Part shown: positions 17,639 through 27,135 of the stretch, piece after piece
How positions within the stretch are numbered: position 1 is the first letter of the stretch
Layout: every line of letters starts with the position of its first letter
Assembly: GCF_014656375.1 (NCBI RefSeq)
Contig: NZ_BNCH01000003.1
Location: 62,001 to 126,000 of the forward strand
Direction of reading: 5' to 3'
Origin: Aliiroseovarius zhejiangensis
GTDB lineage: Bacteria; Pseudomonadota; Alphaproteobacteria; Rhodobacterales; Rhodobacteraceae
DNA: 64,000 bases
Program-made: the position numbers and the translations under genes
The notes under the pieces: generated by a model
Seen by the model: the letters and a program-made list of their open reading frames with translations, nothing else
Told to the model about the DNA's origin: nothing
Databases searched by the model: none

Positions 17639-18706
17639 ATGAACGACAAGACGAAAAGCGGATCTGCAAGTCTGGGCACAGGGCGCATGAGCGGTCTGAA
17701 CGCACAGGTGCCGTCACTGAGCGGGGGCGAGGTCATCGGGCTTCTTCTCTCCGGTCTCTGGCTGGCGGGCTGCATCCTCTTTTTTCTGGTCCTGGGCTTT
17801 GGCAGCAGCGATGGCGAAGGCCTGTCCCAACCGTTGCAATTCCTGATGACACTTGTGGCGGTGATCATGCCGGTGGCCGTGATCTGGGTGGCGGTGGCCG
17901 CGCTGCGATCAGCGCGCATCATGCGCGAGGAAAGCGTGCGGCTCAGCGCCGCGATTGATGCGATGCGGTCGGCTTATATTCAGCAGCAGCAGGGGTTCAC
18001 CGGCACGCCCGCTCAGGCGTCGAAGGTGGAACAGAAGCTGGAAGAGATCGCGCAGGTCAGCCGCAAGACCGAAAGCGCGCTGGCGACCTTCACCTCGATC
18101 CGGCCGGGCATGCCCACGCTGGCCAACCCAACGCCTACCAACCCCAGCCCTGCGATCGTGTCCGATAGCGCGGATCAGACCACTGCCGATCAGACCAGCC
18201 TTGCGCTGGGCACCCCGGTCGAAGACCTGAACCCGCCCCTGTCGGTCGAGGATTTCATCCGCGCTCTGCATTTTCCTGAAACCGCCGATGATGCCGACGG
18301 GTTCCGCGCGCTGCGCCGGGCGTTGGATGACCGTCAGGTCGCGGGTCTGGTGCAAGCCTCGCAAGATGTTCTGACCTTGTTGTCGCAGGATGGCATTTAC
18401 ATGGACGATCTGCGCCCCGACCGGGCGCGACCGGAAATCTGGCGCAAGTTTGCCGCAGGTGAACGTGGGCGCGGTGTGGCCGCCTTGGGGGGCGTGCGGG
18501 ATCGTTCGTCGCTGGCCCTGACGGCAGGGCGCATGAAGCAGGACCCGATCTTTCGCGATGCTGCCCACCATTTCCTGCGCCGCTTCGATCAGACCTTTGC
18601 GGGGTTTGAAAAGAACGCCTCGGACGCCGATATTGCGGCGCTGGCCGACACCCGGACGGCGCGGGCTTTCATGTTGCTGGGTCGTGTAACCGGAACGTTT
18701 GACTAA
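17639..18706 (+). CDS. Conserved membrane protein of unknown function
   Basis: A 355-residue protein. It has two hydrophobic segments near the N-terminus (GLLLSGLWLAGCILFFLVLG and LMTLVAVIMPVAVIWVAVAA), then a charged helical region that could form a coiled coil (ASKVEQKLEEIAQVSRKTES), a Pro/Thr-rich linker and a soluble C-terminal domain with many Asp and Arg. I do not recognise the family; similar two-segment proteins downstream of greA occur in Rhodobacterales as far as I recall. The start at 17639 has GAGGA seven bases upstream; the longer frame from 17600 begins inside greA. It overlaps the convergent RND gene by four bases. Confidence 0.75.
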   Translation: MNDKTKSGSASLGTGRMSGLNAQVPSLSGGEVIGLLLSGLWLAGCILFFLVLGFGSSDGEGLSQPLQFLMTLVAVIMPVAVIWVAVAALRSARIMREESVRLSAAIDAMRSAYIQQQQGFTGTPAQASKVEQKLEEIAQVSRKTESALATFTSIRPGMPTLANPTPTNPSPAIVSDSADQTTADQTSLALGTPVEDLNPPLSVEDFIRALHFPETADDADGFRALRRALDDRQVAGLVQASQDVLTLLSQDGIYMDDLRPDRARPEIWRKFAAGERGRGVAALGGVRDRSSLALTAGRMKQDPIFRDAAHHFLRRFDQTFAGFEKNASDADIAALADTRTARAFMLLGRVTGTFD

Positions 18707-21700
18707 GTCTTGTCCCGTTGCAAGGCGATGGCCCCGGCCAGATAGACGAGTAAGGATATTGCGGCGCTGATCAGCACGAAACGTGCCACCGCCTGCGGGG
18801 TCAGGCCCCAAAGACCAAGCGAAAGGCCGAAGGCGGCCAACATCGCCGTGGCCGCGCCGGCGACCAGCAACGTCGCGGGTTTCAGCCCCGCGCGCCCACG
18901 CCCGCGCCAGACCCGTTTCAGGGCATGCACCATGCGACCCATATCCGCCTGAATGGCCACCAAAGCGGGCACGACCAGCAGCACCAGCACCATGCCGAAG
19001 CCCAGCCCGTATGTCAGGGTGATCACCGTGGGTTTCAGGAATTGTGCCTGACGCGATGTTTCATACAAGAGCGGCCCAAGCCCCAGCACCGTGGTCATCG
19101 TGGTCAGCATCACCGGGCGCAGACGGTCCGCCGACCCGTCGATGATCGCAGGCACCAACCCGCGTTCGCGGGCGTATTCGTCGATGGTTGTGACCAGAAC
19201 GATTGAATCGTTGATGATGATCCCGGTCATGCCGATCAGCCCGACAACCGAAAACATCGACAAGGGCACTCCCCATTGCACATGGCCGAAGATGGCGCCG
19301 ACCAGTCCGAAGGGGATGATCGCCATCACCACCAGCGGGCGCGTCCAGCTTGAGAAAATCCAGGCCAAAGTCAGGAAGATTCCGAGCAGCACAAGGATCA
19401 GACCGGTTCGGGCGTCTTCCAGAAACTCGCTTTGCTGTTCAGCCAATCCGCCAAGCCTGAAGGCGATACCAAACTCCTCGGCCAGGTCGGGCAGGATGTC
19501 GGTTGCGATGGTGCGCTGGATTTCCTCGGCGCGGGTGGCGTTGTTTTCGTCGATATCACCGGTGACATTGACCAGACGTATGCCGTTCTCGCGCTGCACG
19601 CTGGCAAACCCGGTGCGTGACCGGACCGACACCAGATCGGCAAGATTGACATAGGTGCCGGATTCGGTGCGCAACTGCGTGCGTTCCAGAAAATCCGAGG
19701 TCTGCTCGGTCGCGGGCAGTTGCACCCGGATTTCGGCCGAGCGTGTGCCATCGGGATAGCTGGCGGCTTCGATCCCGTTCAGGCGGTTGCGCAGCACGCG
19801 CCCCAGCCCGTCGATGGTGAAACCAAGGGCCTTGCCCTGGGCGGTCAGATCAAGGATCAGCTCCTCTTTGTCATAGGACAGGCTGTCCTCAAGCGCCGAG
19901 ACTTCGGGATACGCCGACAGGCGGCTTTTGAAGGCTTCCGACGCCGCCTTCAACTGTTCCGAGGTGGCCCCGTACAGGTCCACATCCAGACTGTCACCGC
20001 CGGGGCCATACCTGTTGCCACGGAACGACAGCACCTCTAGCAGCGGGTGGCTGTCGACAGCGTCCTGAAGCGCGCCGACAAAGGCAAAGGCGCTGTAGGG
20101 GCGCAGGTCCGCGTCGATCAGTTCGACCGACACCGACCCAAGCAGGTCGTTGTCCTTACCGTCGACACCCGACAGCCCGCGACCCGCGTTGCCCCCGATC
20201 TGCGACAAGGCGTGCACGACCGGGTTGCGGCCGTGCTTCTGCTCGAACTCGGCGGCGGTGTTCTCTACCGCTTGCTGCACAAGGCGCATCATTTCAAGCG
20301 TATCGTCGCGGGTGGCGCCCGAGACCATGGCGAAATTTCCTGTGACCGAGGATCGTTCCGGCGCGTTGAAAAACCGGAAGGCCAGATCGCCGCGAATGAA
20401 AATGGACGCCTGGCTGGCCAGGATCAGCACGGTCAGGGCGATCACCGGATACCGGGCCTTGATCACCCAGCCCATCGCCGGGCGAAACGCGTGGTCGCGC
20501 ACCCAACGAAACCCTCGGTTGACCTGCCGTGACGGCCAGTCATACCAGTGTTCTTTGGCCGTATGGGTCAACGCATGCGCCATGTGGTGCGGCAAGATCA
20601 GGAAGCATTCGACCAGCGAAGCCGCCAAAACGACAATCACGGTAAAGGGAATATCCGCGATCATATCGCCAAACCGTCCGCCGATGGCAGTCAGGCCAAA
20701 GAAGGCGATCACCGTGGTCAGAGTGGCGGAAAACACCGGGGGGAACATGCGTTTGGCGGCGTTCTCGGCGGCTTCAACTGGGGATTCCCCCAGCCTGCGG
20801 GCGCGAAAATCGGCGTGTTCGCCCACCACGATGGCGTCATCGACCACGATCCCGAGCGTGATGATCAGCGCAAAGAGCGAGATCATGTTCAAGGTCAGCC
20901 CCGACATATACATCAGGAAGATGGCGGTGGTCATCGCCACCGGAATACCCGCCGCGACCCACAGGGCTGTGCGGGCGTTCAGAAACAGAAACAGCAGCAG
21001 CAGCACCAGCGTCAGGCCCTGTAATCCGTTTTCCATCAACATGTTGATCCGCGCGGTGATCAGGTCGGACCGGGTGCGCACGAGCGAGATCTTGACCCCG
21101 TCTGGCAGGGTCGGCAGCAATTCGGCGCGCACCTCTTCGACGATTTCCTGCATCCGGATCGCATCCCCTTGCGCCGAACGTGACACATTCAGCGCAATCG
21201 CTGCATCGTCGCCGACGAAATAGGACCGGTTGCGATCGACCCCTTCGACGCTCACCTGTGCCACATCGCCCACGGTCAGCTTCGACCCGTCCGGGTTTGA
21301 TCGCAGGACAATCGCCTCGATCTGGTCGGCGCTGCGTTTGGCCACCCCTGTGCGCACGCGGGCGGCACCCGATGCGACCTCGCCCGCCGGGTCCGCGGCC
21401 ACTTCGCCGGCGATCGCTTCGGCGATCTGGGCCATGGTGACGTCATGTTCGATCAGCGACAGCGATGTGACCTCGACCACCGTGCGTGGTGCCTCAAAGC
21501 CCCGGATGCCGGTGCGTGTTACGCCGCGTTCAAACAGGCGAATGATCATTTCATCCGCGAAGCGGCCAAGCTGTTCGATCCCGACCGGGCCCGAGATCAC
21601 GACGTCGGTCACGCTGTCGCGCCAGGCCCCGCGCCTGACCTGTGGGGTGTCGGCGTCCTCAGGCAGGTCCGACATCTCGTCCACGGCGGTCTGCACATCG

Positions 21701-22029
21701 TCGGCGGCGCGGGCGACATCCCAGCCCGGTTCAAATTCCAGCGTGATGCTGGCGCGGCCTTCAAACGACCGGGAACTGACGCTTTCCACCCCTTCGACGG
21801 CCAACAGGGCGGGTTCCATGACCTGCACGATGGCCTCGTCCACGTCCTCGGCCCCGGCGCCTTGCCAAGTGGTCTGGACCGAGACGCTTTCGATCACCAC
21901 ATCGGGAAAGAACTGCGCCCGCATTCGGGGATAGGCGAACAGGCCCAGGGCGATCAGCACCACCAGCAGAAGGTTCGCCACCGTGGCATGGCGGGTGAAA
22001 TAGGACAGAAGGTTCAGGCCACGTCCCAT
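18703..22029 (-). CDS. RND-family multidrug efflux permease (AcrB/HAE1 type)
   Basis: A 1108-residue inner-membrane proton antiporter, the pump of a tripartite efflux complex. The usual layout is visible: first membrane helix after residue 14, large periplasmic loop, helices around 330-480, a second loop, and helices around 880-1100. The helix 4 proton-relay motif is recognisable in LGIVVDDAIVVGEHAD, where the Asp pair is present. The second half repeats the pattern (GMTGIIINDSIVLVTTIDEY), but with Asn-Asp in place of a second Asp pair. The adaptor gene lies directly upstream, three bases away. No outer-membrane channel gene is present, so it probably borrows one. The substrate is unknown. 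Confidence 0.93.
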   Translation of the reverse strand: MGRGLNLLSYFTRHATVANLLLVVLIALGLFAYPRMRAQFFPDVVIESVSVQTTWQGAGAEDVDEAIVQVMEPALLAVEGVESVSSRSFEGRASITLEFEPGWDVARAADDVQTAVDEMSDLPEDADTPQVRRGAWRDSVTDVVISGPVGIEQLGRFADEMIIRLFERGVTRTGIRGFEAPRTVVEVTSLSLIEHDVTMAQIAEAIAGEVAADPAGEVASGAARVRTGVAKRSADQIEAIVLRSNPDGSKLTVGDVAQVSVEGVDRNRSYFVGDDAAIALNVSRSAQGDAIRMQEIVEEVRAELLPTLPDGVKISLVRTRSDLITARINMLMENGLQGLTLVLLLLFLFLNARTALWVAAGIPVAMTTAIFLMYMSGLTLNMISLFALIITLGIVVDDAIVVGEHADFRARRLGESPVEAAENAAKRMFPPVFSATLTTVIAFFGLTAIGGRFGDMIADIPFTVIVVLAASLVECFLILPHHMAHALTHTAKEHWYDWPSRQVNRGFRWVRDHAFRPAMGWVIKARYPVIALTVLILASQASIFIRGDLAFRFFNAPERSSVTGNFAMVSGATRDDTLEMMRLVQQAVENTAAEFEQKHGRNPVVHALSQIGGNAGRGLSGVDGKDNDLLGSVSVELIDADLRPYSAFAFVGALQDAVDSHPLLEVLSFRGNRYGPGGDSLDVDLYGATSEQLKAASEAFKSRLSAYPEVSALEDSLSYDKEELILDLTAQGKALGFTIDGLGRVLRNRLNGIEAASYPDGTRSAEIRVQLPATEQTSDFLERTQLRTESGTYVNLADLVSVRSRTGFASVQRENGIRLVNVTGDIDENNATRAEEIQRTIATDILPDLAEEFGIAFRLGGLAEQQSEFLEDARTGLILVLLGIFLTLAWIFSSWTRPLVVMAIIPFGLVGAIFGHVQWGVPLSMFSVVGLIGMTGIIINDSIVLVTTIDEYARERGLVPAIIDGSADRLRPVMLTTMTTVLGLGPLLYETSRQAQFLKPTVITLTYGLGFGMVLVLLVVPALVAIQADMGRMVHALKRVWRGRGRAGLKPATLLVAGAATAMLAAFGLSLGLWGLTPQAVARFVLISAAISLLVYLAGAIALQRDKT

Positions 22030-22032
22030 GCG

Positions 22033-23493
22033 CTAGTTCCCCATCCGCTGTTCCAGCCGTGCCAGAGTATCGGCGGGCAGCGCGCCGGTATCCAACTGGG
22101 CCAGAATGCGTTCGCGCGCGGCCTCCGGCATACGGTCATTGCCTTCCACGAAACTGCGCAGACGGGCCAGGCGTTCGGGTTCCAACGTGACCATTTCTGC
22201 CTGTGACTCGGGTGCGGGGGGCTGTCCGGGGCGGACCGGACGGATGCGGATGCCCGCGCCCAGGGCCGGGGTGCGTTCGGTCACGATCTCCTGCCCCTCA
22301 AGCGCGGTGGCGCGCACGATCACGTCATTGCCCTGACGGCGCAAGAGCTCGACCCGCGCGCTGCTCAGGCGGTCTTCGGGGCCAAGCACCAGAACCTCGT
22401 TCTGTGCGTTCAGCGCCGAGGCGGGCAACAGGACGCTGCCGTCCAGTTGCGGTTCATCGACTGTAACGGTCACAAAATCACCAGGACGCATTCCCGGCGA
22501 CGGGTCGAGTGTTGCAAAGATCTGCCGCCCGGTCTGCCCTTCGCCGACATCCGCGCTTTCGCGGTCGATCCGGCCGGTTGCGATCAGGTCAAGGCCCGCA
22601 GCGTCCAGCCGGACTGTGATATCCGTGTTCGACAGACGGCCCTGATCGTCCAAGAGACGCGCATATTGCGCGGCGGACACCCGAAACCGCACCTCAAGCG
22701 TTGATGGGTCGATGATCCGGCCAATCTTTTCATTCGCCGCCACCACGCCACCGCGCAACACGGACACATCGGTCAGAATGCCCCCGATTCCGGCATGGAT
22801 CAGCGTTTCGTCCAGCCTGCGCTGCGCTTCGTCCAGTTGAATCTGGCTGCGACGCAAGGCCGCTTCGGCGGTCGAGACGCGCGCCTGCGCGGTGATCACG
22901 GACTGCCGTTTGCCCAGCACCGCCTGTTGCGCCGCCGAGGCTGCAAGGGCGGCTGTTTCCACCGCCGCTTCGGTGCCGACACCTCGGGTGACCAGATCGC
23001 GTTGTCGGGTCAGGGCCGCTTCGCGCAGGTCTGCCTGCCTTGTGGCATTGTTCAGATCATCCCGTGCCAGTTCCAGCGCGGCGCGTGCGTCCCGCAGTTC
23101 GGCCTTGGCTTGCGACAGATCGGTCTTGGCCAGTTCCAGCGAGAATTCGAAATCCGTCGGGTCGATGCGCAGAAGTTTGTCGCCCTGCTGCACCACACCG
23201 CCGGTTTGGAAATTTTCGGCCATTTCGGTCACCGTGCCGCCGGTCAGCGCCCGCACGTCCAGCGCGCGCCGCGATGACAGCTCGCCATAGGCGGTCATGA
23301 CCGGGGTCAGGGTCCCGGCCGTGACCGTCATCACGTTGGCTGAAAAGATGCGCTCGCTTGCGCCGGGGTCCGCGCTGTCGCGTTCGGCCCGCGCCTTGAT
23401 GGCCGAATTGATCATGCTGCCTGCCATCGCCAGCAAGCCAAGCGTTGCCGCCAGAAGGAAAAGCCCGGTCAGGCTGCGGCCCAGAAAGCGCAT
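22033..23493 (-). CDS. RND efflux periplasmic adaptor subunit
   Basis: Membrane-fusion protein that links the RND permease to an outer-membrane channel. It has 486 residues, somewhat longer than usual. An N-terminal membrane anchor (SLTGLFLLAATLGLLAMAGS) is followed by a beta-barrel/lipoyl half (LTGGTVTEMAENFQTGGVVQ). A long alpha-hairpin with heptad character (DLSQAKAELRDARAALELAR) follows, then the second lipoyl half (HAGIGGILTDVSVLRGGVV). The C-terminal 80 residues form an extra charged tail. Three bases separate its stop from the permease start. A perfect palindrome sits 100 bases upstream of its start. Confidence 0.9.
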   Translation of the reverse strand: MRFLGRSLTGLFLLAATLGLLAMAGSMINSAIKARAERDSADPGASERIFSANVMTVTAGTLTPVMTAYGELSSRRALDVRALTGGTVTEMAENFQTGGVVQQGDKLLRIDPTDFEFSLELAKTDLSQAKAELRDARAALELARDDLNNATRQADLREAALTRQRDLVTRGVGTEAAVETAALAASAAQQAVLGKRQSVITAQARVSTAEAALRRSQIQLDEAQRRLDETLIHAGIGGILTDVSVLRGGVVAANEKIGRIIDPSTLEVRFRVSAAQYARLLDDQGRLSNTDITVRLDAAGLDLIATGRIDRESADVGEGQTGRQIFATLDPSPGMRPGDFVTVTVDEPQLDGSVLLPASALNAQNEVLVLGPEDRLSSARVELLRRQGNDVIVRATALEGQEIVTERTPALGAGIRIRPVRPGQPPAPESQAEMVTLEPERLARLRSFVEGNDRMPEAARERILAQLDTGALPADTLARLEQRMGN

Positions 23494-23592
23494 GTCACAA
23501 CTCCACTTTATGCCGTAACATCCTGTATTGCTTAGCCGGTGCAGGCAAGCGGCGCATGGTCACAGCTTCGGCATGTCGACGGTTGGCATACC

Positions 23593-23604
23593 TGTTACGT
23601 AACA
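23593..23604. promoter_or_regulatory. Perfect 12-base palindrome upstream of the RND efflux operon
   Basis: TGTTACGTAACA is its own reverse complement. It lies in the 125-base gap between moaB and the adaptor gene, 100-111 bases before the adaptor start. Its size and symmetry suit a dimeric repressor such as a TetR-type efflux regulator. No regulator gene is adjacent, so the protein that binds it is unknown. Confidence 0.4.
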
Positions 23605-23618
23605 CACGCGCGGGCAGA

Positions 23619-24173
23619 TCATTTCCGTCGCTTGTGTTCATCCAGACGCGGAAAGATCTCGACGAAGTTGCAGGGCATGTGGCGATAATCAAGCTGATGC
23701 ACCAGAATGTCGTCCCACGCATCCTTGCACGCACCGGGGCTGCCGGGCAGGGCGAACAGATAGGTGCCATTTGCCACGCCGCCCGTGGCGCGGCTTTGCA
23801 CCGCTGATGTACCGATCTTGTTCATCGAGATGATGGTGAAGACGGTGCCGAAGGCTTCGATCTCTTTCTCATAGACATCGCGATGTGCCTCGACCGTCAC
23901 GTCACGCCCCGTCAGACCTGTGCCGCCGGTCGATATGACCACATCAATGCCAGGATCCAGCGACCATGCCCGCAACTGATCGGCGATCTGGTCGCGCTCG
24001 TCGGGGCAGATGGTGCGGTCGGCCAGGATGTGCCCGGCCTGTTCCAGTCGGTTCACCAAGGCGTCGCCGGACCGGTCTTCGTCCATCCTGCGCGTGTCCG
24101 AGACTGTCAGGATGGCGATACGCACCGGAATGAACTCTCGTTTGGCGGCGTCTTGTGCGGTGATGTGGGACAT
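23619..24173 (-). CDS. moaB: Molybdenum cofactor biosynthesis protein MoaB
   Basis: A 184-residue MogA/MoaB-fold protein that binds and probably adenylylates molybdopterin for metal insertion. The signature motifs are STGGTGLTGRDVTVEAH and the second conserved loop ALPGSPGACKDAWDDIL. The start MSHITAQDAAKREFIPVRIA at 24173 is typical. It lies nine bases downstream of the phosphoesterase gene on the same strand, suggesting one transcript of UDG, phosphoesterase and moaB. No other molybdopterin gene is in the window. Confidence 0.93.
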   Translation of the reverse strand: MSHITAQDAAKREFIPVRIAILTVSDTRRMDEDRSGDALVNRLEQAGHILADRTICPDERDQIADQLRAWSLDPGIDVVISTGGTGLTGRDVTVEAHRDVYEKEIEAFGTVFTIISMNKIGTSAVQSRATGGVANGTYLFALPGSPGACKDAWDDILVHQLDYRHMPCNFVEIFPRLDEHKRRK

Positions 24174-24182
24174 GTTCCGTTC

Positions 24183-24785
24183 CTAGGTAAGCGTGATCCA
24201 GTTGGGGGTCGGGCCGAGGTTCAGAACCTGCGTGTCTCCGATGAGCCCGGTTTCGCCCCACGCATCGTGGATATGACCGCATAACAGCCATTGGGGCGAC
24301 AAACGTCGCGCCGCATCCAGCACGGCCTGCGATCCAAGCGACCCCAGCTCGCCATGTTGATCTGCGATCCCCTTGGGCGGCGAATGCGAAATCAGGATGT
24401 CAGCCCGGTCGATGTCTGCCAGCATCGCCTGTGCTTCACCCTCGGTCAGGTCGAAAGAGGTCCACGGAATGGCGGGTGGTGGCGGGATGGCGGCGCCGAT
24501 CCCGGCGATGGTCAGGCCGTCGATCACGATGGTTTCGCCATGTAAAACGGTGACATCTGTTCCCGCGACGGCCGCGCGCAACTCGCCTTCGGTCTCGTTG
24601 TTGCCGGGCACCATCACGGTCGGCACGCCCAGCGTCGTGAACGGGGCCAGAAAGTCTGCCAGCCCTTCACGGCGATGCGCGTAGTCGCCCACGCCCAGAA
24701 TCAGGTCCGCCTGTCGCGCCGCATCAAGCAGCTTTCGCGCTGCGACCTTACTGAGATGCAGGTCGGAAAAGGCCAGAATTTTCAT
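24183..24785 (-). CDS. Metallophosphoesterase, calcineurin-like
   Basis: A 200-residue two-metal phosphoesterase. The motif series is complete: FSDLHLS (residues 6-12), GVGDYAH, VPGNNE, ISHSPPKG and CGHIHDAWGE. The substrate cannot be read from sequence. The ATG at 24785 overlaps the stop of the uracil-DNA glycosylase gene (ATGA), and the stop is nine bases before moaB. The longer frame from 24962 lies inside the glycosylase gene and was rejected. Confidence 0.9.
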   Translation of the reverse strand: MKILAFSDLHLSKVAARKLLDAARQADLILGVGDYAHRREGLADFLAPFTTLGVPTVMVPGNNETEGELRAAVAGTDVTVLHGETIVIDGLTIAGIGAAIPPPPAIPWTSFDLTEGEAQAMLADIDRADILISHSPPKGIADQHGELGSLGSQAVLDAARRLSPQWLLCGHIHDAWGETGLIGDTQVLNLGPTPNWITLT

Positions 24786-25585
24786 GTCAGATCCCGCAGT
24801 TTTGCCTGTATCGATAAAAGGTCTGCCCAAGCCTCGCGTTTGGCGGCAGGCGTGCGCAGAAGATAGGCAGGGTGGGTCATGGGCATGACGGGTTTGCCCC
24901 ATGCCTCGTCCCACGTGCCGCGCATCCGCATGATGCCTTTGCGCCCCAAGACCGCCTGACACGGGCTGTTGCCCATCAGGACGATCAGATCAGGGGCAAC
25001 AAGTTGCACGTGCCGTTCCAGAAACGGCACCATCATCGCGATCTCATCGGCGCTGGGATCTCGGTTGTTGGGCGGGCGCCATGGCATAACATTGGTGATA
25101 TAGATCGCGTCCTTCGACAGCGGCGCGTCGCGTCCCATGCCGATGGCGGCGAACATCTTGTCCAGCAGCTGTCCGGCGCGCCCGACGAAAGGCTTGCCGG
25201 CAATGTCCTCGTCCCGGCCCGGTGCTTCGCCAATGATCATCACACGGGCGGCGGGGTTGCCATCGGCGATCACCGTGTTGCGCGCGCCGCGCTTCATTTC
25301 GCAGCCTTCGAAGGCCTCAATGGCTGCCCGCAACGCGTCAAGGTCCTTGGCGGCGGCTGCGGCCTGTTTGGCCAGTGCGACAAAATCCTGCTGCGGCGCT
25401 GCTGTGGCAGGCGCTTTCGCAGCAGGCGCGAGCGTTGACGCCGGTGGCGATTTCGTGGGTTTTGGCGGGGTCGGTTCCAGCGCATATCGGTCAATGGGCG
25501 CGTCCCCGATCGCGTCCACCGCGCCGAGTTCGATATACCATTCCAGAAGCGCCTTCGCGCCATGCCAGTCTTGTGCCGATTCCAT
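24782..25585 (-). CDS. Uracil-DNA glycosylase superfamily protein (family 4-like, no Fe-S cysteines)
   Basis: Predicted to remove uracil from DNA. The 267-residue protein has a roughly 85-residue Pro/Ala-rich N-terminal extension followed by the glycosylase fold. Motif A is GEAPGRDED; the middle motif is [13 protein letters not shown]; motif B is [11 protein letters not shown]. Family 4 enzymes bind a [4Fe-4S] cluster through four Cys, one of them in CRPPNN. Here that position is Trp and the whole protein has only two Cys (in FEGCEMK and NSPCQAVLG), so the classical cluster cannot form. It is divergent from pyrB and overlaps the phosphoesterase gene by four bases. Confidence 0.88.
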   Translation of the reverse strand: MESAQDWHGAKALLEWYIELGAVDAIGDAPIDRYALEPTPPKPTKSPPASTLAPAAKAPATAAPQQDFVALAKQAAAAAKDLDALRAAIEAFEGCEMKRGARNTVIADGNPAARVMIIGEAPGRDEDIAGKPFVGRAGQLLDKMFAAIGMGRDAPLSKDAIYITNVMPWRPPNNRDPSADEIAMMVPFLERHVQLVAPDLIVLMGNSPCQAVLGRKGIMRMRGTWDEAWGKPVMPMTHPAYLLRTPAAKREAWADLLSIQAKLRDLT

Positions 25586-25706
25586 GCCGCACAGCCTAGT
25601 TGCGCGGGCAGGGAAGGTAAACGATCTGTTGGGTTTTCAGGCGCGGTGGGGATGGACGAACCCCACGCCCGATCCTATAAGCGGATCAAACAGGACGGAG
25701 GCCCGC

Positions 25707-26669
25707 ATGACATTCCGCCAGCGCCATCTTCTGGGGATCGAACAGCTTCATCCGGAAGAGATCAAAACCGTTCTGGACCTTGCCGACAGCTATGTTGATC
25801 TGAACCGTTCCGCGCAGAAACGGTCGGATGCCCTGGCGGGGCTGACCCAGGTCAACATGTTCTTCGAAAACTCGACCCGCACGCAGGCGTCGTTCGAGAT
25901 CGCGGGCAAGCGTCTGGGTGCGGATGTGATGAACATGGCGATGCAGGCGTCGTCGATCAAAAAGGGTGAAACGCTGATCGATACGGCGCTGACGCTGAAT
26001 GCGATGCATCCGGATTTGCTGGTGGTGCGTCATCCGCATTCGGGCGCGGTAAACCTGCTGGCCGAGAAGGTGAATTGCGCGGTTCTGAACGCGGGCGATG
26101 GCAAGCACGAACACCCCACGCAGGCGCTTCTGGATGCGTTGACCATCCGGCGCGAGAAGGGCCGGTTGCACCGTTTGACCGTAGCGATCTGCGGCGATAT
26201 CGCGCATAGTCGCGTGGCGCGGTCGAACCTGATCCTGTTGGGCAAGATGGAAAATCGCGTGCGCCTCGTCGGTCCGCCGACCCTGATGCCCAGCCAGATC
26301 GATCAGTTCGGGGTCGAGGTCTACGACGATATGGAGGAAGGTCTGAAAGACGCCGATGTGGTCATGATGCTGCGCCTTCAACGCGAGCGGATGGATGGCG
26401 GTTTCATCCCCTCGGAACGCGAATATTACCACCGATATGGCTTGGATGCGGACAAGCTTGCCCACGCCAAGCCTGACGCCATCGTCATGCACCCCGGTCC
26501 GATGAACCGGGGGGTCGAGATCGACGGAACGATTGCAGATGACATCAACCGGTCCGTCATTCAGGAACAGGTGGAAATGGGCGTCGCCGTGCGTATGGCG
26601 GCGATGGACTTGCTGGCCCGCAACCTGCGCGCCACCCGTGTCGCTGAGCCCGAGGGTGTCTATGTCTGA
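25707..26669 (+). CDS. pyrB: Aspartate carbamoyltransferase catalytic subunit
   Basis: Joins carbamoyl phosphate and aspartate in pyrimidine synthesis. The 320-residue protein has the carbamoyl-phosphate motif [13 protein letters not shown] near residue 55, and the [11 protein letters not shown] and HPGPMNRG motifs. The start at 25707 has GGAGG upstream; the longer frame from 25137 runs through the divergent glycosylase gene and was rejected. It is followed by a membrane protein gene (eight-base overlap) and a dihydroorotase-like gene. Linkage to an inactive-looking dihydroorotase suggests the pyrB-pyrC' class of ATCase, which needs the pseudo-dihydroorotase for assembly. Confidence 0.96.
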   Translation: MTFRQRHLLGIEQLHPEEIKTVLDLADSYVDLNRSAQKRSDALAGLTQVNMFFENSTRTQASFEIAGKRLGADVMNMAMQASSIKKGETLIDTALTLNAMHPDLLVVRHPHSGAVNLLAEKVNCAVLNAGDGKHEHPTQALLDALTIRREKGRLHRLTVAICGDIAHSRVARSNLILLGKMENRVRLVGPPTLMPSQIDQFGVEVYDDMEEGLKDADVVMMLRLQRERMDGGFIPSEREYYHRYGLDADKLAHAKPDAIVMHPGPMNRGVEIDGTIADDINRSVIQEQVEMGVAVRMAAMDLLARNLRATRVAEPEGVYV

Positions 26670-27135
26670 GCAAGAGTTCGAACTGGAACCCCGTTTGGAA
26701 AGCCAGACCGGCCCCGATCTTGAGCCGGGCGAGCGGCTGATCGACAGCTTCTCGGGCAACCTGACCACCTATGTGAAAGAACACGTTCTGCTGGCAGCCC
26801 TTGGGTCCGTGCTGATGTCCGGCATCCTGATCTATATGGGCAATCCCCATGCCTGGGCGGGTGTCGTGGGGTCAGTGGCAGCCATTGCCGTGCGGGGCGT
26901 CTATGTTGCGCGCGAGCAGTTGGGCTTCACCTGGTATCTGACCAATCGCCGTATGATCGGGCCGGGGGGACGGACCATCCTTCTGGAAAACATCGAGAAG
27001 GTGAATGTGATCTTTTCCGCCGCGCAGGTGGTGACGCGGACGGGTGACAAATACATGATGAAATATCAGGCCGATACCAAGGCCACACAGGCCGCGATCA
27101 ATCTCGCGCGTGGGGTGACGGGGGACACTGCATGA
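26662..27135 (+). CDS. Membrane protein with PH-like (bPH2) domain
   Basis: A 157-residue protein with an acidic N-terminus, two hydrophobic segments ([19 protein letters not shown] and [19 protein letters not shown]), then a compact beta-rich domain. The motif [16 protein letters not shown] resembles the YLTNxRL pattern of bacterial PH domains. It sits between pyrB (eight-base overlap) and the dihydroorotase-like gene (four-base ATGA overlap), so all three are translationally coupled. The role is unknown; a lipid or membrane function would fit with plsY two genes on. Confidence 0.7.
   Translation: MSEQEFELEPRLESQTGPDLEPGERLIDSFSGNLTTYVKEHVLLAALGSVLMSGILIYMGNPHAWAGVVGSVAAIAVRGVYVAREQLGFTWYLTNRRMIGPGGRTILLENIEKVNVIFSAAQVVTRTGDKYMMKYQADTKATQAAINLARGVTGDTA

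Noticed and set aside
25641-25668. A GC-rich hairpin before pyrB (TGGGG/CCCCA with flanking GCG/CGC) as an attenuator
   Set aside because: The stem has a bulge and no T run follows, and no leader peptide or alternative pairing is visible.
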